64,000 bases of DNA from CAVWXT01 sp963759115 (GCA_963759115.1 CAVWXT010000008.1:62001-126000), one strand, 5' to 3'; positions 18,642 through 27,859 are shown, counted from the stretch's first letter. The notes: generated by a model not told the origin, from the sequence alone. A program made the numbers and translations.

Positions 18642-20126
18642 ATGTTGCGTAGGACTCGGCGACCAACGCGTGTTCTCGGTCTGGCCACCGCAATGGGCCT
18701 TGTGCTGTTCTCCGGCGTGTCGACGCTTTGGGCGGCCGGAGAGTCGAAAGCCCCGCCCCGGCCGAACATCCTCTACATCATGGCGGACGATCACGCGGCC
18801 CACGCCATCGGCGCCTACGGCAGCCGAGTAAACAAGACGCCGCAGATCGATCGATTGGCCCGCGAGGGCATGCGTTTCGACCAGTGCTTCGTGACCAATT
18901 CCATCTGTACGCCCAGCCGGGCATGTATTATTACCGGCAAATACTCCCACCTCAACGGCGTACCCGTGTTCAATCACATCGACGGCAGCCAGCCCACGCT
19001 GGCCAAGTATCTCCAGGCCGCCGGCTACCACACGGGCATGATCGGCAAGTGGCACCTGGGAACCGACCCCACCGGCTTCGATTACTGGAAGATTCTTCCC
19101 GGACAAGGGCTCTACTACGACCCGGTGTTCATCGAGATGGGCCGGCGGGTGAAGCACCCCGGTTACGCCACCGACCTGATTACGGATTTCTCCCTCGAGT
19201 TCCTCCAGAACCGTCCCAAGGACAAACCCTTCTTCTTGATGTGCCACCACAAGGCGCCGCACCGGCCGTGGCAGCCCGACGAAAAGCACGCCAAGCAGTT
19301 CGAGAACGTGCAGATACCCGAGCCCAAGACGTTCGACGACGAACAGAGCAATTTTGCCACGCGCAGCGACGCGGCCCGCGAAGCCACGATGCGGATCGAC
19401 CGCGACCTGACCCCGACCGATCTGAAGAGGGCGCCGCCGGAAGGTCTTTCCGCCGAGGAGTTGAAGAGCTGGAAATATCAGCGTTACATGCAGGACTACC
19501 TGGCGTGCGTGCAATCGATCGACGACAACGTCGGCCGGCTGCTGGACTACCTCGATCGCAACGGACTGGCCGAAAACACGATCGTCATCTATACCTCCGA
19601 CCAGGGAATGTTTCTTGGCGACCACGACTGGTTCGACAAGCGGTTCATGTACGAGGAGTCGCTGCGGATGCCGTTCCTGGTTCGCTGGCCGGGGCACATC
19701 AAGCCGGGCTCGGTGAGCGGCGGCATGATCCTCAACGTCGACTTCGCGCCTACGTTGCTGGCGGCCGCCGGTCAGGACGTGCCCGCCGACATGCAAGGCC
19801 GCAGCTTTCTGCCGCTCATGCGCGGCGAGAAGCCCGCGGACTGGCGGACGGCGATGTACTACCGCTACTACCATTATCCGCAACACCACCGGGTGCAGCC
19901 GCATTACGGCATCCGCACCGAGCAGTACAAGCTGATCTACTTCAACAAGATCGACCAATGGGAGTTCTATGACCTGACGCAGGACCCCTATGAGCTACGC
20001 AATCTCTACAGCGACCCCGCGCAGGCGGAGACGATCAAAAAGCTCAAGGCCGAACTGTACCGGCTGAAGAAGGAGTTGAAGGACGAGGATCAATTCGGCG
20101 AGAAGGTGCCGAACGATGAAGTCTGA
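18642..20126 (+). CDS. Exported type I sulfatase
   Basis: 494 residues with a signal peptide (cleavage near WAAGES). The formylglycine signature is CTPSR at residues 89-93 (Cys89 is the modified residue), followed by the usual TGK. Metal ligands Asp49-Asp50 occur in YIMADDHAAH, and the second metal pair is in YTSDQGMFLGDH. KWHLG and the C-terminal YDLTQDPYELRNLY are typical of family S1. The enzyme hydrolyses sulfate esters, probably on a sulfated polysaccharide or glycan; activity needs a formylglycine-generating enzyme encoded elsewhere. It is the first of two plus-strand genes, followed 74 bases later by an esterase. Intact and of usual length. Confidence 0.95.
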   Translation: MLRRTRRPTRVLGLATAMGLVLFSGVSTLWAAGESKAPPRPNILYIMADDHAAHAIGAYGSRVNKTPQIDRLAREGMRFDQCFVTNSICTPSRACIITGKYSHLNGVPVFNHIDGSQPTLAKYLQAAGYHTGMIGKWHLGTDPTGFDYWKILPGQGLYYDPVFIEMGRRVKHPGYATDLITDFSLEFLQNRPKDKPFFLMCHHKAPHRPWQPDEKHAKQFENVQIPEPKTFDDEQSNFATRSDAAREATMRIDRDLTPTDLKRAPPEGLSAEELKSWKYQRYMQDYLACVQSIDDNVGRLLDYLDRNGLAENTIVIYTSDQGMFLGDHDWFDKRFMYEESLRMPFLVRWPGHIKPGSVSGGMILNVDFAPTLLAAAGQDVPADMQGRSFLPLMRGEKPADWRTAMYYRYYHYPQHHRVQPHYGIRTEQYKLIYFNKIDQWEFYDLTQDPYELRNLYSDPAQAETIKKLKAELYRLKKELKDEDQFGEKVPNDEV

Positions 20127-20200
20127 GCTTGGAGGTGTTTTCGCAGCCGAAGCAGGTTATCCTGAAACATGACCTACGTCGTTCCCAAGGAGCCCAACCC

Positions 20201-21273
20201 ATGACCGAGCAATCGCCATTGGACGAGAAGACCATTCAACGCCGCGCGTTCCTGGCGCAGTCGGCAGCCGGGGCCGCGATCATGATCGGCGCGGAGACAT
20301 CGCCGCGACCGGCGACGGCCGGAGTGCAGGCCGCATCGACGGGATTTCGGGAAAAGCTGCTTCAGTGCCTCGGCGGCCCGTGGCCCGAACCCTGCGACCT
20401 GCGGCCAAAACTCCGCGAAACGATCCGCAAGGACGGCTACCGCATCGAGTCGGTGACGTACGAGGCCGAGCCCAACGACCCGATCCCCGCCTACCTGCTG
20501 ATTCCCGACGGCGTCGACGCCAACCGTCCGGCGCCGGCCGTGGCCGTCTGGCATCAGCATCGCGGCCAATGGCAACTGGGCAAGGTCGAGCCGGCCGGCC
20601 TGGCCGGTATGCCCATGCACCACACGGGCGTGGCCCTGGTCAAGGAAGGTTACGTCGTGTTGTGCCCCGACGCGCTCTGCTTCGGCGAGCGTCAGCCACG
20701 ACAAGCTCAAGGGGGGCGACTTCGAGCGGTTCGAGTTCTTGCGTTACGTCGTCGCGGGCAAGTGCATGGCGTGGAAGAACATCTTGGACATGCGCCGCTG
20801 CGATCGACTACCTGTGCTCGCGGCCGGAAGTGCAGCAGGACCGCATCGGCTGTTACGGCCACTCGATGGGCTCGACCTTCACCTGGCTGGTGGGCCCTTG
20901 GGAACCGCGACTCAAGTGCCTGGTGGGCAACTGCTGCCTGCCCACGTATAAGGCCATCCACCGGACGGACATCCTGCACTGTTTTCCGAATTTCATTCCG
21001 GGGCTGTACCAGTATGGCGACACGCCGGACATCGCCGCCCTGATCGCGCCGCGTCCGCTGCACCTGAACTTCGGCGAGACCGACGAGGGCAGCCCCATCG
21101 AGGAGGTGCGCGAAGCGATCCAGACGATCGCCCGGGCCTACCAGCAGGCCGACGCCAAGGACAGGTTCAGCCACTTCATCGAAGAGGGCGCCGGCCACGT
21201 CCTTTCCGACCGCATGTGGACGCTGGCCCGCGATTGCTTCCGCAAGCACCTGGGGGCCGAGAAGGCGGGCTAG
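20201..21273 (+). CDS. Tat-exported dienelactone hydrolase/acetyl-xylan-esterase-like enzyme
   Basis: About 357 residues when three frames are joined (switches near 20695 and 20795). A twin-arginine signal (QRRAFLAQSAAGAA) opens the protein. The alpha/beta-hydrolase nucleophile elbow is GCYGHSMGS, with the strand QQDRIGCYG before it. The late catalytic residues are plausible in PLHLNFGETDEG (Asp/Glu) and GAGHVLSD (His). Members hydrolyse esters on carbohydrates or lactones. Its position after the sulfatase suggests a role in the same polysaccharide decoration pathway. ATG 20201 follows AAGGAG. The stop TAG begins a palindromic repeat, and a group II intron lies 20 bases beyond. Confidence 0.75.
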
Positions 21274-21292
21274 CAGCCCGTTGAAGAAGCTG

Positions 21293-22079
21293 ATAGGGGT
21301 AGGGAAGGCCGGTTAAGTTCCCGGCCTCCCCTCCCTCCGAACCGGACTGGCGGATTTCCCGCATCCGGCTCTCCGGTTAGTGGTGTTACCTCGTAGAGGA
21401 TTGGTGAACCGAGCGCGGGAAGGAAACAAGGTTCCTTCTCGGGATCGGCAGAAGCGAAAGGCCCTGACCTTCACGGGAAGGCCACCAACATGCAACATCG
21501 ACGGTGCGGCCAATCTGAGCCAAGTTACGTGTGCCTGACGCAGTCCGTCGTGGCTAGTCGTTGCCGACACTCGCGGTACGGTGTGGTTTTGGCCGTGCGT
21601 CATGTTTCATCCACTTTCCTGCGTCCCTTTGCTCGACGGGCATTGCCCCGCTTCCTCGCTCGTATGGACGCTCTGACTCCTGGGCGGTCGATTCTTCGTA
21701 TCCTTATCAGGGACAATGAACTTCGTCCTTGTACCCGCCCAGGTCTCCTTGCTTCATGTATCAAACCTTCCGACCGTTCCGCCTCCAACCACCTGTTGCC
21801 GCCTCTGGGGCTTGGTTTGGTTTCCCCCCGGAGCTTACCGCGCGGTCTGCCGACCGCATCCCTTGCGAGGACCACAGCGTCACTTGGGCTTCGCCTTTTC
21901 CTAGCAGGCTCGCCACGACAACCGGCCGAATCGAGTTCGTCATCCTGCGGACCAGCCGTTCACCTTCAGTTGCTCTCCACCCCCTCTCACGAGGACGCAG
22001 TTACTTTCGGTTACGAAGTTCAAACCCAATTTCGACAAGGACTTGCACCTTGCTGATTCGATACACTCACAAATCGCAC
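21293..22079 (-). mobile_element. Group II intron, ORF-less, copy B (complete, 787 nt)
   Basis: Read on the minus strand it starts GTGCG at 22079, matching the group II 5' consensus GUGYG, and ends CTAT at 21293. Domain V (GAGCCGG...CCGGTTC with a GAAA-type loop) and domain VI are at the 3' end, as in copy A. No reverse transcriptase frame exists; the whole element is the size expected for the ribozyme alone. The 5' exon is a long perfect hairpin (22081-22150), which is the insertion habit of class IIC introns. Near-identity to copy A shows recent movement. Class assignment is inferred. Confidence 0.8.
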
Positions 22080-22080
22080 T

Positions 22081-22150
22081 AGGAGGCGACTCCAGTCGCC
22101 GATGGCGATGTAAAATCCGCGGAAGATCGGCGACTGGAGTCGCCTCCCAC
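22081..22150. terminator. Long hairpin at the intron insertion site
   Basis: Arms GGAGGCGACTCCAGTCGCCGAT and ATCGGCGACTGGAGTCGCCTCC pair without mismatch around a loop of about 24 bases. It lies between convergent genes and is the 5' exon of the intron. There is no clear U-tract, so terminator function is likely but not certain. Confidence 0.6.
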
Positions 22151-22179
22151 AACCACGAACCGACTTTTTCAACGGACTG

Positions 22180-23449
22180 CTAGCGGAATACGCCGCGGAC
22201 CAATCGCCACGCCGCGAGCATCACACCCATCAACGGCGGGCAGCAGAGCACTACCAGCGGCACCAGCCAGCCCGGCCTAAAGACCTCCTGCGCGTACCAC
22301 GGGTCATCCCAAATGGCAGACCATTTGACAATCGTCAACAAGGCCGCCAGGCAGAGGAACGGGCCGTAGGGGATCTCCTTGTCGCGGAACAGGATCAGCC
22401 GCAGCACGCCGACGACCAGGCCGGCAAACGGGGCGAGGAAGAAGATCACCAGGCACGGCTGCCAGCCGAGGAACGCGCCGATCATGGCCATCAGCGTCAC
22501 GTCGCCGAACCCCATCGCCTCGCGGCCGCAGGGCGGCGGTGCCGAAGATGCGCACCAGCCACACCAGCCCGCCGCTGGCCGCCATGCCCACCAGCGCGCT
22601 GAGGAGTCCTTCCCAGCCTCGGTCCGCTGCGGAACCAGACCAGCGCGATGGCCAGCGAGCCCATCAGGGCCATGCGGAGGATGCGATAGCTGCTGCGCTC
22701 GCGGACGACTCGGGCCCAGCAGAGCTCCGCCGCCCGCCGCCAGCCGTGCCGCGAGTACCACGACCGCGGCAACAGCGCCGCGCACCACAGCCACCAGCAA
22801 GCCAGCCCCAGCCAAAGCGAGGCGGTACTGGAGCGCCGCCCAGCAATGCGGGCCAGGGATTGGGCGAGGCGAGATGCAGGAAGTCCAGGGTCGGCGGGCC
22901 GCCGCCACCGGGCATCGCATCGGGCAGCAGCGACCACGGCCACGCGGCCGCGACCAGCAGGCCCAACAGCGTGCCCGGAATCGTGATCTCGTCGGGAATG
23001 ATCTTCTCGTCCACGTCGATCATCGACGCCGCCAGCATCAGGGCGATCAGCACGGCGTGCGCGGCGAACTCAAGGTGCAACACGGCCCTGCAGGTCCGGC
23101 GGCAACGGGCGCGGAAGCCCGGCGGCAGCAGCCCCGCCGGCCCCGACCTCCCACCAGTAGAGCCAGGCAAGCCGATCGCCGAGACAGCAATTCCAGCAGC
23201 ATGGGCCGGACCCAGAAGCCGGCCCCGTGCAGTTCGCCTCCCGCCGCAACCCCAGCCAGCCGAAGATCGGCAGCCGGTCCCAGAGACGTCGCGGCGGGGC
23301 CGACGGTCGGGCCGCGACCAAGGGCTGATCGGCCGCGGATGCCAGGCCAGCCGGTAGATCGCCAGATTGACCGCGCCGCCGAGGCACGCCCCCAGCACGA
23401 ACACCGCGGCCAGGCGGGCTTCCATCGGGATGGAGAGGATCAAGTTCAT
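22180..23449 (-). CDS. Prepilin peptidase (A24), frame broken several times
   Basis: Key parts lie in different frames of the same strand. MNLILSIPMEARLAAVFVLG and GGAVNLAIYRLAWHPR form the N-terminal membrane segment. ASMIDVDEKIIPDEITIPG and AMGFGDVTLMAMIGAFLGW hold the two catalytic aspartates. DKEIPYGPFLCLAALL and two more membrane segments close the protein. At least four frame changes are needed between 23300 and 22500. The enzyme cleaves and methylates prepilins or pseudopilins at the inner membrane. It starts just after the shikimate kinase gene, so the two form an operon. The number of breaks could mean a pseudogene, but very GC-rich sequence and errors elsewhere favour consensus mistakes. 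About 420 residues is long for the family. Confidence 0.65.
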
Positions 23450-23459
23450 GGTTCGGCTT

Positions 23460-24033
23460 TCAATTGCAAACTGCAAATTTCAAATTTTCAATTTTCAATT
23501 TGCAATCAAACACTGGCACAAGCTCCAACCGCTCCACGATCTCCGCCGCCAACTCCTCCGGCGGCCTTCCTTCCGTATCGACCGCCAATATGGGCCGACT
23601 CCCGATAGATCGGCTCCCGGCCCGCGAGCAGATGGACGATTTCCTCCAGGGGGTCCTTGTCGGTAAGATTGGGCCGGCGGGCGGCCGTAGTGGCGTCGCC
23701 CGACATCCGCGCCAGAATCGTCTCCGGCCGGGCCGTCAGCCACACCACCTTCCCGCCGCCCCGCATCGCCTGGCGGCTTTCGGGCCGCAACGGCGCCCCG
23801 CCGCCGGCCGCCAACACCAGCCGGTCCCGCCGGCACAGGTCGGCGATCACCTGGGCCTCGATGTCGCGGAAGGCCGGCTCGCCGTCTTCGGCGAAGATGC
23901 GGGCGATCGACTTGCCCGCCCGGCGCTCGATCTCCACGTCGGCGTCGATCCAATCCCAGCCCAGCCGCTCGGCCAAGAGCCGGGCCAGCGTGGTCTTGCC
24001 GGTGGCACGATAGCCGATCAGCGTCAGGATCAT
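23460..24033 (-). CDS. aroK: Shikimate kinase
   Basis: About 190 residues. The P-loop is LIGYRATGKTTLAR; the shikimate-binding DxD region is DWIDADVEIERRAG; FRDIEAQVI and the LAAGGGAPLRP loop are typical of the family. The enzyme phosphorylates shikimate at O3 in aromatic amino acid synthesis in the cytoplasm. One frame continues to 23506, but a switch near 23593 restores a normal C-terminus (AVDTEGRPPEELAAEIVERL) ending at 23460, so a one-base error is likely there. It is the first gene of a pair with the prepilin peptidase, 10 bases apart. Confidence 0.9.
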
Positions 24034-24151
24034 GGGGAAGGGATGGGGGATTAGGGATTGGGAATTTGCCGCCCGAAATGGGCGAACACGACAATTAGCT
24101 TACGCGAAGCACCGCGTCGACGACAAGGGCAAGGAGCAGGCCAGGAGCACT

Positions 24152-24522
24152 GCAAAGTCGGGGACTGGTCCATTTTTCGGCCGAGTGACGTTGCCATGGC
24201 CTTGGATCGCTGCCCGAAAACATGGACCTGTCCCCCTTGCGTCTGCAAAGTCGGGGACTGGTCCATTTTTTGGCCGAATGACGTTGCCATGGCCTTGGAT
24301 CACTGCCCGAAAACATGGACCTGTCCCCCTTGCGTCTGCAAAGTCGGGGACTGGTCCATTTTTCGGCCGAATGACGTTGCGATGGCCTTGGATCACTGCC
24401 CGAAAACATGGACCTGTCCCCTTGCGTCTGCAAAGTCGGGGACTGGTCCATTTTTTGGCCGAATGATGTTGCGATGGCCTTGGATCACTGTCCGAAAACA
24501 TGGACCTGTCCCCCTTGCGTCT
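24152..24522. repeat. Tandem array of four 92-93 bp palindromic units
   Basis: Units start at 24152, 24245, 24338 and 24430. Each begins GCAAAGTCGGGGACTGGTCC, has ATTTTTCGGCC-type sequence, then CCGAAAACATGGACCTGTCCCC at its end, so each can fold as a hairpin. The units differ by a few bases only. A single copy of the same family lies at 12380. There are no spacers, so it is not a CRISPR array. Confidence 0.85.
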
Positions 24523-24525
24523 GCA

Positions 24526-24711
24526 ACCACTGGCATTTCGTGCTGTGGCCGCGCGGCGATGGTGACTTGTCAGAAGCGTTGCGTCGGTCGGTGGTGCGGT
24601 GGGCGCCATTTGCGCGGCTCGTGGCAGCAGCGAACGGCGAAACGATTGGAGTTGCAATCGGCGTTGCGTGCCCGCGGTCGCCCGTGGAATACCGTGTCCG
24701 AGCCAAAATAA
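24526..24711 (+). pseudogene. REP-associated Y1 transposase (TnpA-REP), deletion remnant 1
   Basis: It starts at the HUH region (NHWHFVLWPRGDGDLSE) and jumps to the C-terminal end (ALRRSVVR, then after a frame change QQRTAKRLELQSALRARGRP and NTVSEPK). Everything between, including the catalytic tyrosine helix, is gone. The same C-terminus occurs at 32748 and 38099. IS110 copy 1 is inserted ten bases after the stop codon. Confidence 0.75.
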
Positions 24712-24815
24712 AGACTCCTGATACTATAACCGCCGCGTGATAGGCCCCTTGCTGGTGGAGTAGGATGGAAGCTGTAACAATCCATCTTTCCTCCACCAAA
24801 CAAGGAGACCTATTC

Positions 24816-25821
24816 ATGTGGCACGTGGGTATCGATTTGCACCGTGAGACCGTGGTGATTGCCGCCGTGAACGACACGGGCGAAGTCATCAAGCCCGTCA
24901 CCGTTCGCTGTGAAGACACCGCCAGCCATCGTCAACGTCGTCAAGGCGTTGGGATCATTTCGGGCGGTCATCGAGGCCAGCGCAACGTATCGCTGGCTGT
25001 ACGACCTGCTCCAACCGTACGGCACGATCTTATTGGCCCATCCGTTTCGTCTGCGGGTTATGGTACAACGGCGCACCAAAACGGACAAGCTGGACGCCCA
25101 ATTGTTGGCGAATCTGTTGCGGATCAACCAGATTCCCCTGGCCTACATTCCGCCGGAGCCATACCAGCAATTCCGCGAGCTGACGCGCCGCCGGGCACGT
25201 CTGGGCCGCGAGTTGGCCGAGGCGAAAATCCACTTGCGGGCCTTGCTGGCCAGACAAAATCGGCAAGCCCCTTATCGGGTTCCTTTCGGCGTGCGCGGCT
25301 TGGCTTGGTTTCGTGGGCAAGACTTCGGCTGGATCGAGAATCTGGTCCGCGACGAACTGCTGGCGCGATTGAAACATTTCGGACGGCAAGCGACGATCAT
25401 CGACCGGCACATCGAGCGGATGTCGGCGGCTTTTCCGCAAACGGAGGCCTTGACCGAGATCCACGGCATCGGCCTGTACTCGGCGTTGTTGATCGTGGCG
25501 GAAATCGGCGAGCCGGAGCGTTTCCGCATGGCAAAACAGGTCGGCGCGTACGCCGGGCTGACCTGCCGTGTGCATCAGTCGGGCGGACACTGCTACCGAG
25601 GTTCGATTACCCGGCAAGGGTCGACGTGGTTGCGATGGATTCTCGTGGAGGCGGCCATCAAGGCGATCCGCGAGGACGCGGCCTTGAAGAACTTTTACAC
25701 GCGGGTGCGGAAGCGATCCAGCGCAAAGATTGCACGGGTGGCGGTGGCCCGCAAACTGGCGGAGATATGTTGGAAGCGGCTGCGTCGTTGGCAGCGTGAA
25801 CACGCCGACCAGGCGGCGTAG
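24816..25821 (+). CDS. IS110/IS1111 transposase (recombinase), copy 1, one-base frameshift
   Basis: Same protein as the 334-residue copies 2 and 3 apart from a few substitutions and one extra C near 24926 (GCCAGCCATCG against GCCAGCATCG), which shifts the frame after residue 36. The N-terminal RuvC-like DEDD domain begins MWHVGIDLHRETVVIAAVND. The second half holds the Transposase_20 domain with EIHGIGLYSALLIVAEIG and YAGLTCRVHQSGG including the serine region. These enzymes cut and join DNA guided by an RNA made by the element. AAGGAG precedes the ATG. Inactive as written unless the extra base is an error. Confidence 0.85.
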
Positions 25822-26293
25822 AGAGCAACACGATATCGCGCACGAGTACGGTCGCGGCTGGCCCGCAAAGGGGTCTCGTGAGACGCAAGTCTGCACTGTC
25901 CTCCTGATTGGGCACTGCGGCCGGTGAACAGTACAATATGCGACGGGCTTCGGCTCGGACGGCACGAATGGGTGACTACTAGGTGCGCGACGACGAGTGA
26001 CAAGCCGTTGCCAATTGCGGCGGGTGTGCTGGTGTTTGGCAGGGTCGGATTTTCGGAGGCATAGTAGAGCAAATGAATGAGTCGGTGAGACAAAACTGCC
26101 CTGGCAGTGGATACCGCCAGGGCATCACGGGTCATTCACCCGCCCTAACCTGGCTATTCCTTGTCGGGTTGCGTCCCCGCAGAGCCCGACTCCGCTTCAC
26201 CAGGCACACACATTATAACAGCGAGACAAGCGAATTAGCAGTTTCCCAAGAAATCCGTTGGCCTGGGCCTTGACACGCCGGCGGTTATGGGCG
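25822..26293 (+). ncRNA. Candidate bridge/seek RNA region of IS110 copy 1
   Basis: A conserved non-coding 3' end of about 470 bases, identical in layout in all copies. AAAGGGGTC at 25867-25875 is complementary to the right half of the target, and CTCCTGAT at 25901-25908 repeats the left half; both include the GA at the crossover. ATGGGTGA (25968-25975) and ATAGTA (26061-26066) may relate to the element's own ends, more weakly. A strong hairpin TGCCCTGGC...GCCAGGGCA lies near 26100-26130. IS1111-type elements are known to encode the guide RNA downstream of the transposase gene. The RNA ends are not determined. Confidence 0.6.
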
Positions 26294-26310
26294 ACCCCTT
26301 TACTCTTCGA

Positions 26311-27140
26311 CGAGGACATTCTTCGCCAGCGCGCCATCGGCTGCAATGAGCAGATTCGTTTTATCACCGAGGCGGAATACGTCCATTCTTCCAGCGATGC
26401 CTACGCCCAACAGTTCGACGAATTGCGGACGCGGCTCGGCATGGACGGCGACTACGCCGAGGGGCGCGAGGCCGGCGACTGGGGACTCGGGGCGAGAGAG
26501 TAGAGCCCCTGCCGTTACCCAACTTTCTATCCCGTGGCGTGCCGTCGCCGATAGTCGCTAGCCGGGACATGATATCGCCAATCTGAATTAAACACCCCTT
26601 TACTCCTTCCCTAGCGAGGCGTGCTGCAAGCAGGGAGTTTCGCCCCGCATTGCACCCGGTTCGTCGAAGTCAGGGCGACGGCCGGTCATCGTATCCGCTT
26701 TGGCCATAAGGGATTCATCGTTGCGATTCGTGCGCAAGTCGCACCCCTCCGAAGATTGAAATGGTGCAAAACCTCTCCCTGACGAGGGAGCCCGGCTACT
26801 TGGCTCTCGACCCTCGACTCTCAACTCTGGACTCTCCGCAGCAATCCGTTGGTCAACATCTCGCGCTCTTTCCAATTCTTGACATCTTCCTTTCACTGCT
26901 CGACTCTCGACTCTGGACTCTCCGCCGCACCCTGTTGTTCAACAACTCGCGCCATTTCCAATCCTTCAATCCTGTCCCCACCCCGCTCGACTGTCTACTC
27001 CGTACCCTCTACTCCGTACTCCGTACTCTTTTACTCTCCCCTCTCGGCCCTCGACCCTCGACCCTTGACTCCGGCCTCTTGACTCTGGACTCTCCCCCAT
27101 CATGCGCTTTCGGCCGGGGGGATTTCAAGACCAAGAACTA
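26311..27140 (+). repeat. Duplicated segment D1, left copy (gene end plus VNTR-like region)
   Basis: Matches 43437-44253 in inverted orientation. It begins with the last 64 codons of the gene at 44061 (EDILRQRAIGCNEQIRFITE), without its start. It continues with non-coding sequence rich in CTCGACTCT and CTCTGGACTC strings, a decayed form of the 78-bp minisatellite at 43533. IS110 copy 1 lies directly before it. Frames over the CTCGACTCT part are low-complexity and not credible genes. Confidence 0.7.
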
Positions 27141-27511
27141 TGCCAACCGGCATGCGGGCCGCAAGTATCTGGCGATGAAGCCGGGGGCCGGATAACTGGA
27201 AGCAGCGTGCCAGTCCCCGTCTGGCGAGGCGCAGCGCTGGCGGTATGCGCAGGTTGGGGCTTCGGCTCCTGAGGGCCTGCGATACGGGCTCGTTCTTCGT
27301 GGAAAGGGCTTGCACAATCCCTTCAATTGGGTAGAATGATAGGCATGATCAAGGGGTCGCGGGCATCGCGAGAGTGGATATTGCCTAGCCTGTCCGCACT
27401 TCTTGCCGAACTGGGGAATTAGAGAACTGTTGGATGTGCGTATGGTGAGGCGTCGGTTGTCGCGGCGTTCGTGCGGCGGGCACGCGGCGCGGCTCAGAGT
27501 GGAGTCCGGAC

Positions 27512-27859
27512 ATGTGGCTTCTGCGGCTGCTGCGCCACCCAGTAATGATCGTGTGCCTCTTCGGTCACGCATCATTGGTAATTATCTGGGTGTTCGTATG
27601 TTGTTTGGCAGAGTTAACTGAATGGAGTCTTCTGTTCTTGGGAGGCTTCCTACTCAGTCTTGCCGTCTTGTTGCTGGATTGTCCCGTCTTTTGGATCGCC
27701 TCCTGCTATTTTTCCAAGCCGATCCTTAAAGATGTCTTTTCTGTACACGGCGACTTTTTCCGGTTTGCCCTTTATATTCTGGTCTTCGGATCGGTTCAGT
27801 GGGGACTTATGGGGTTACTTCTCACCGTTCCGGATCTTATGAACAGATCGAGACGGTAG
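27512..27859 (+). CDS. Small membrane protein, unknown
   Basis: 115 residues with three hydrophobic segments: about 10-33 (VMIVCLFGHASLVIIWVFV), 40-65 (LLFLGGFLLSLAVLLLD), and 85-108 (LYILVFGSVQWGLMGLLL). It ends MNRSRR, which would be cytoplasmic. Codon use is less GC-rich than in neighbours. No family is recognised. The ATG follows a weak GTGGAG. It is isolated between mobile elements. Confidence 0.5.
   Translation: MWLLRLLRHPVMIVCLFGHASLVIIWVFVCCLAELTEWSLLFLGGFLLSLAVLLLDCPVFWIASCYFSKPILKDVFSVHGDFFRFALYILVFGSVQWGLMGLLLTVPDLMNRSRR

Larger units (their letters stand above)
21274..22182. repeat. Outer inverted repeat enclosing intron and hairpin
   Basis: CAGCCCGTTGAAGAAG at 21274-21289 and CTTTTTCAACGGACTG at about 22165-22180 are imperfect inverted copies. 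With the neighbouring TAG/CTA they include the stop codons of two convergent genes. The arms resemble those of the repeat at 16938. The group II intron and a hairpin appear to have entered this palindrome. Confidence 0.6.
24721..26293 (+). mobile_element. IS110 family (IS1111-like) element, copy 1
   Basis: 1573 bp, defined by comparison with copies 2 and 3. Near the ends are subterminal inverted repeats: ATAACCGCCGCGTG on the left, CACGCCGGCGGTTAT on the right. Left flank AAAGACTCCTG and right flank ACCCCTTTACTCTT rejoin to a site found at other copies. There is no target duplication beyond a GA shared by both ends. The right end is followed at 26311 by a piece of a gene duplicated at 44253. 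Confidence 0.9.

Noticed and set aside
24152..24522. CRISPR-like array
   Set aside because: Units are 92-93 bp, contiguous, without spacers, and each is a palindrome; a tandem repeat.
24816..25821. Calling IS110 copy 1 a different IS from copies 2 and 3
   Set aside because: It differs by a few substitutions and one inserted base; same ends, same target.
26761..27195. 144-codon frame rich in Leu/Ser/Thr
   Set aside because: Made of CTCGACTCT-type strings from a decayed minisatellite.
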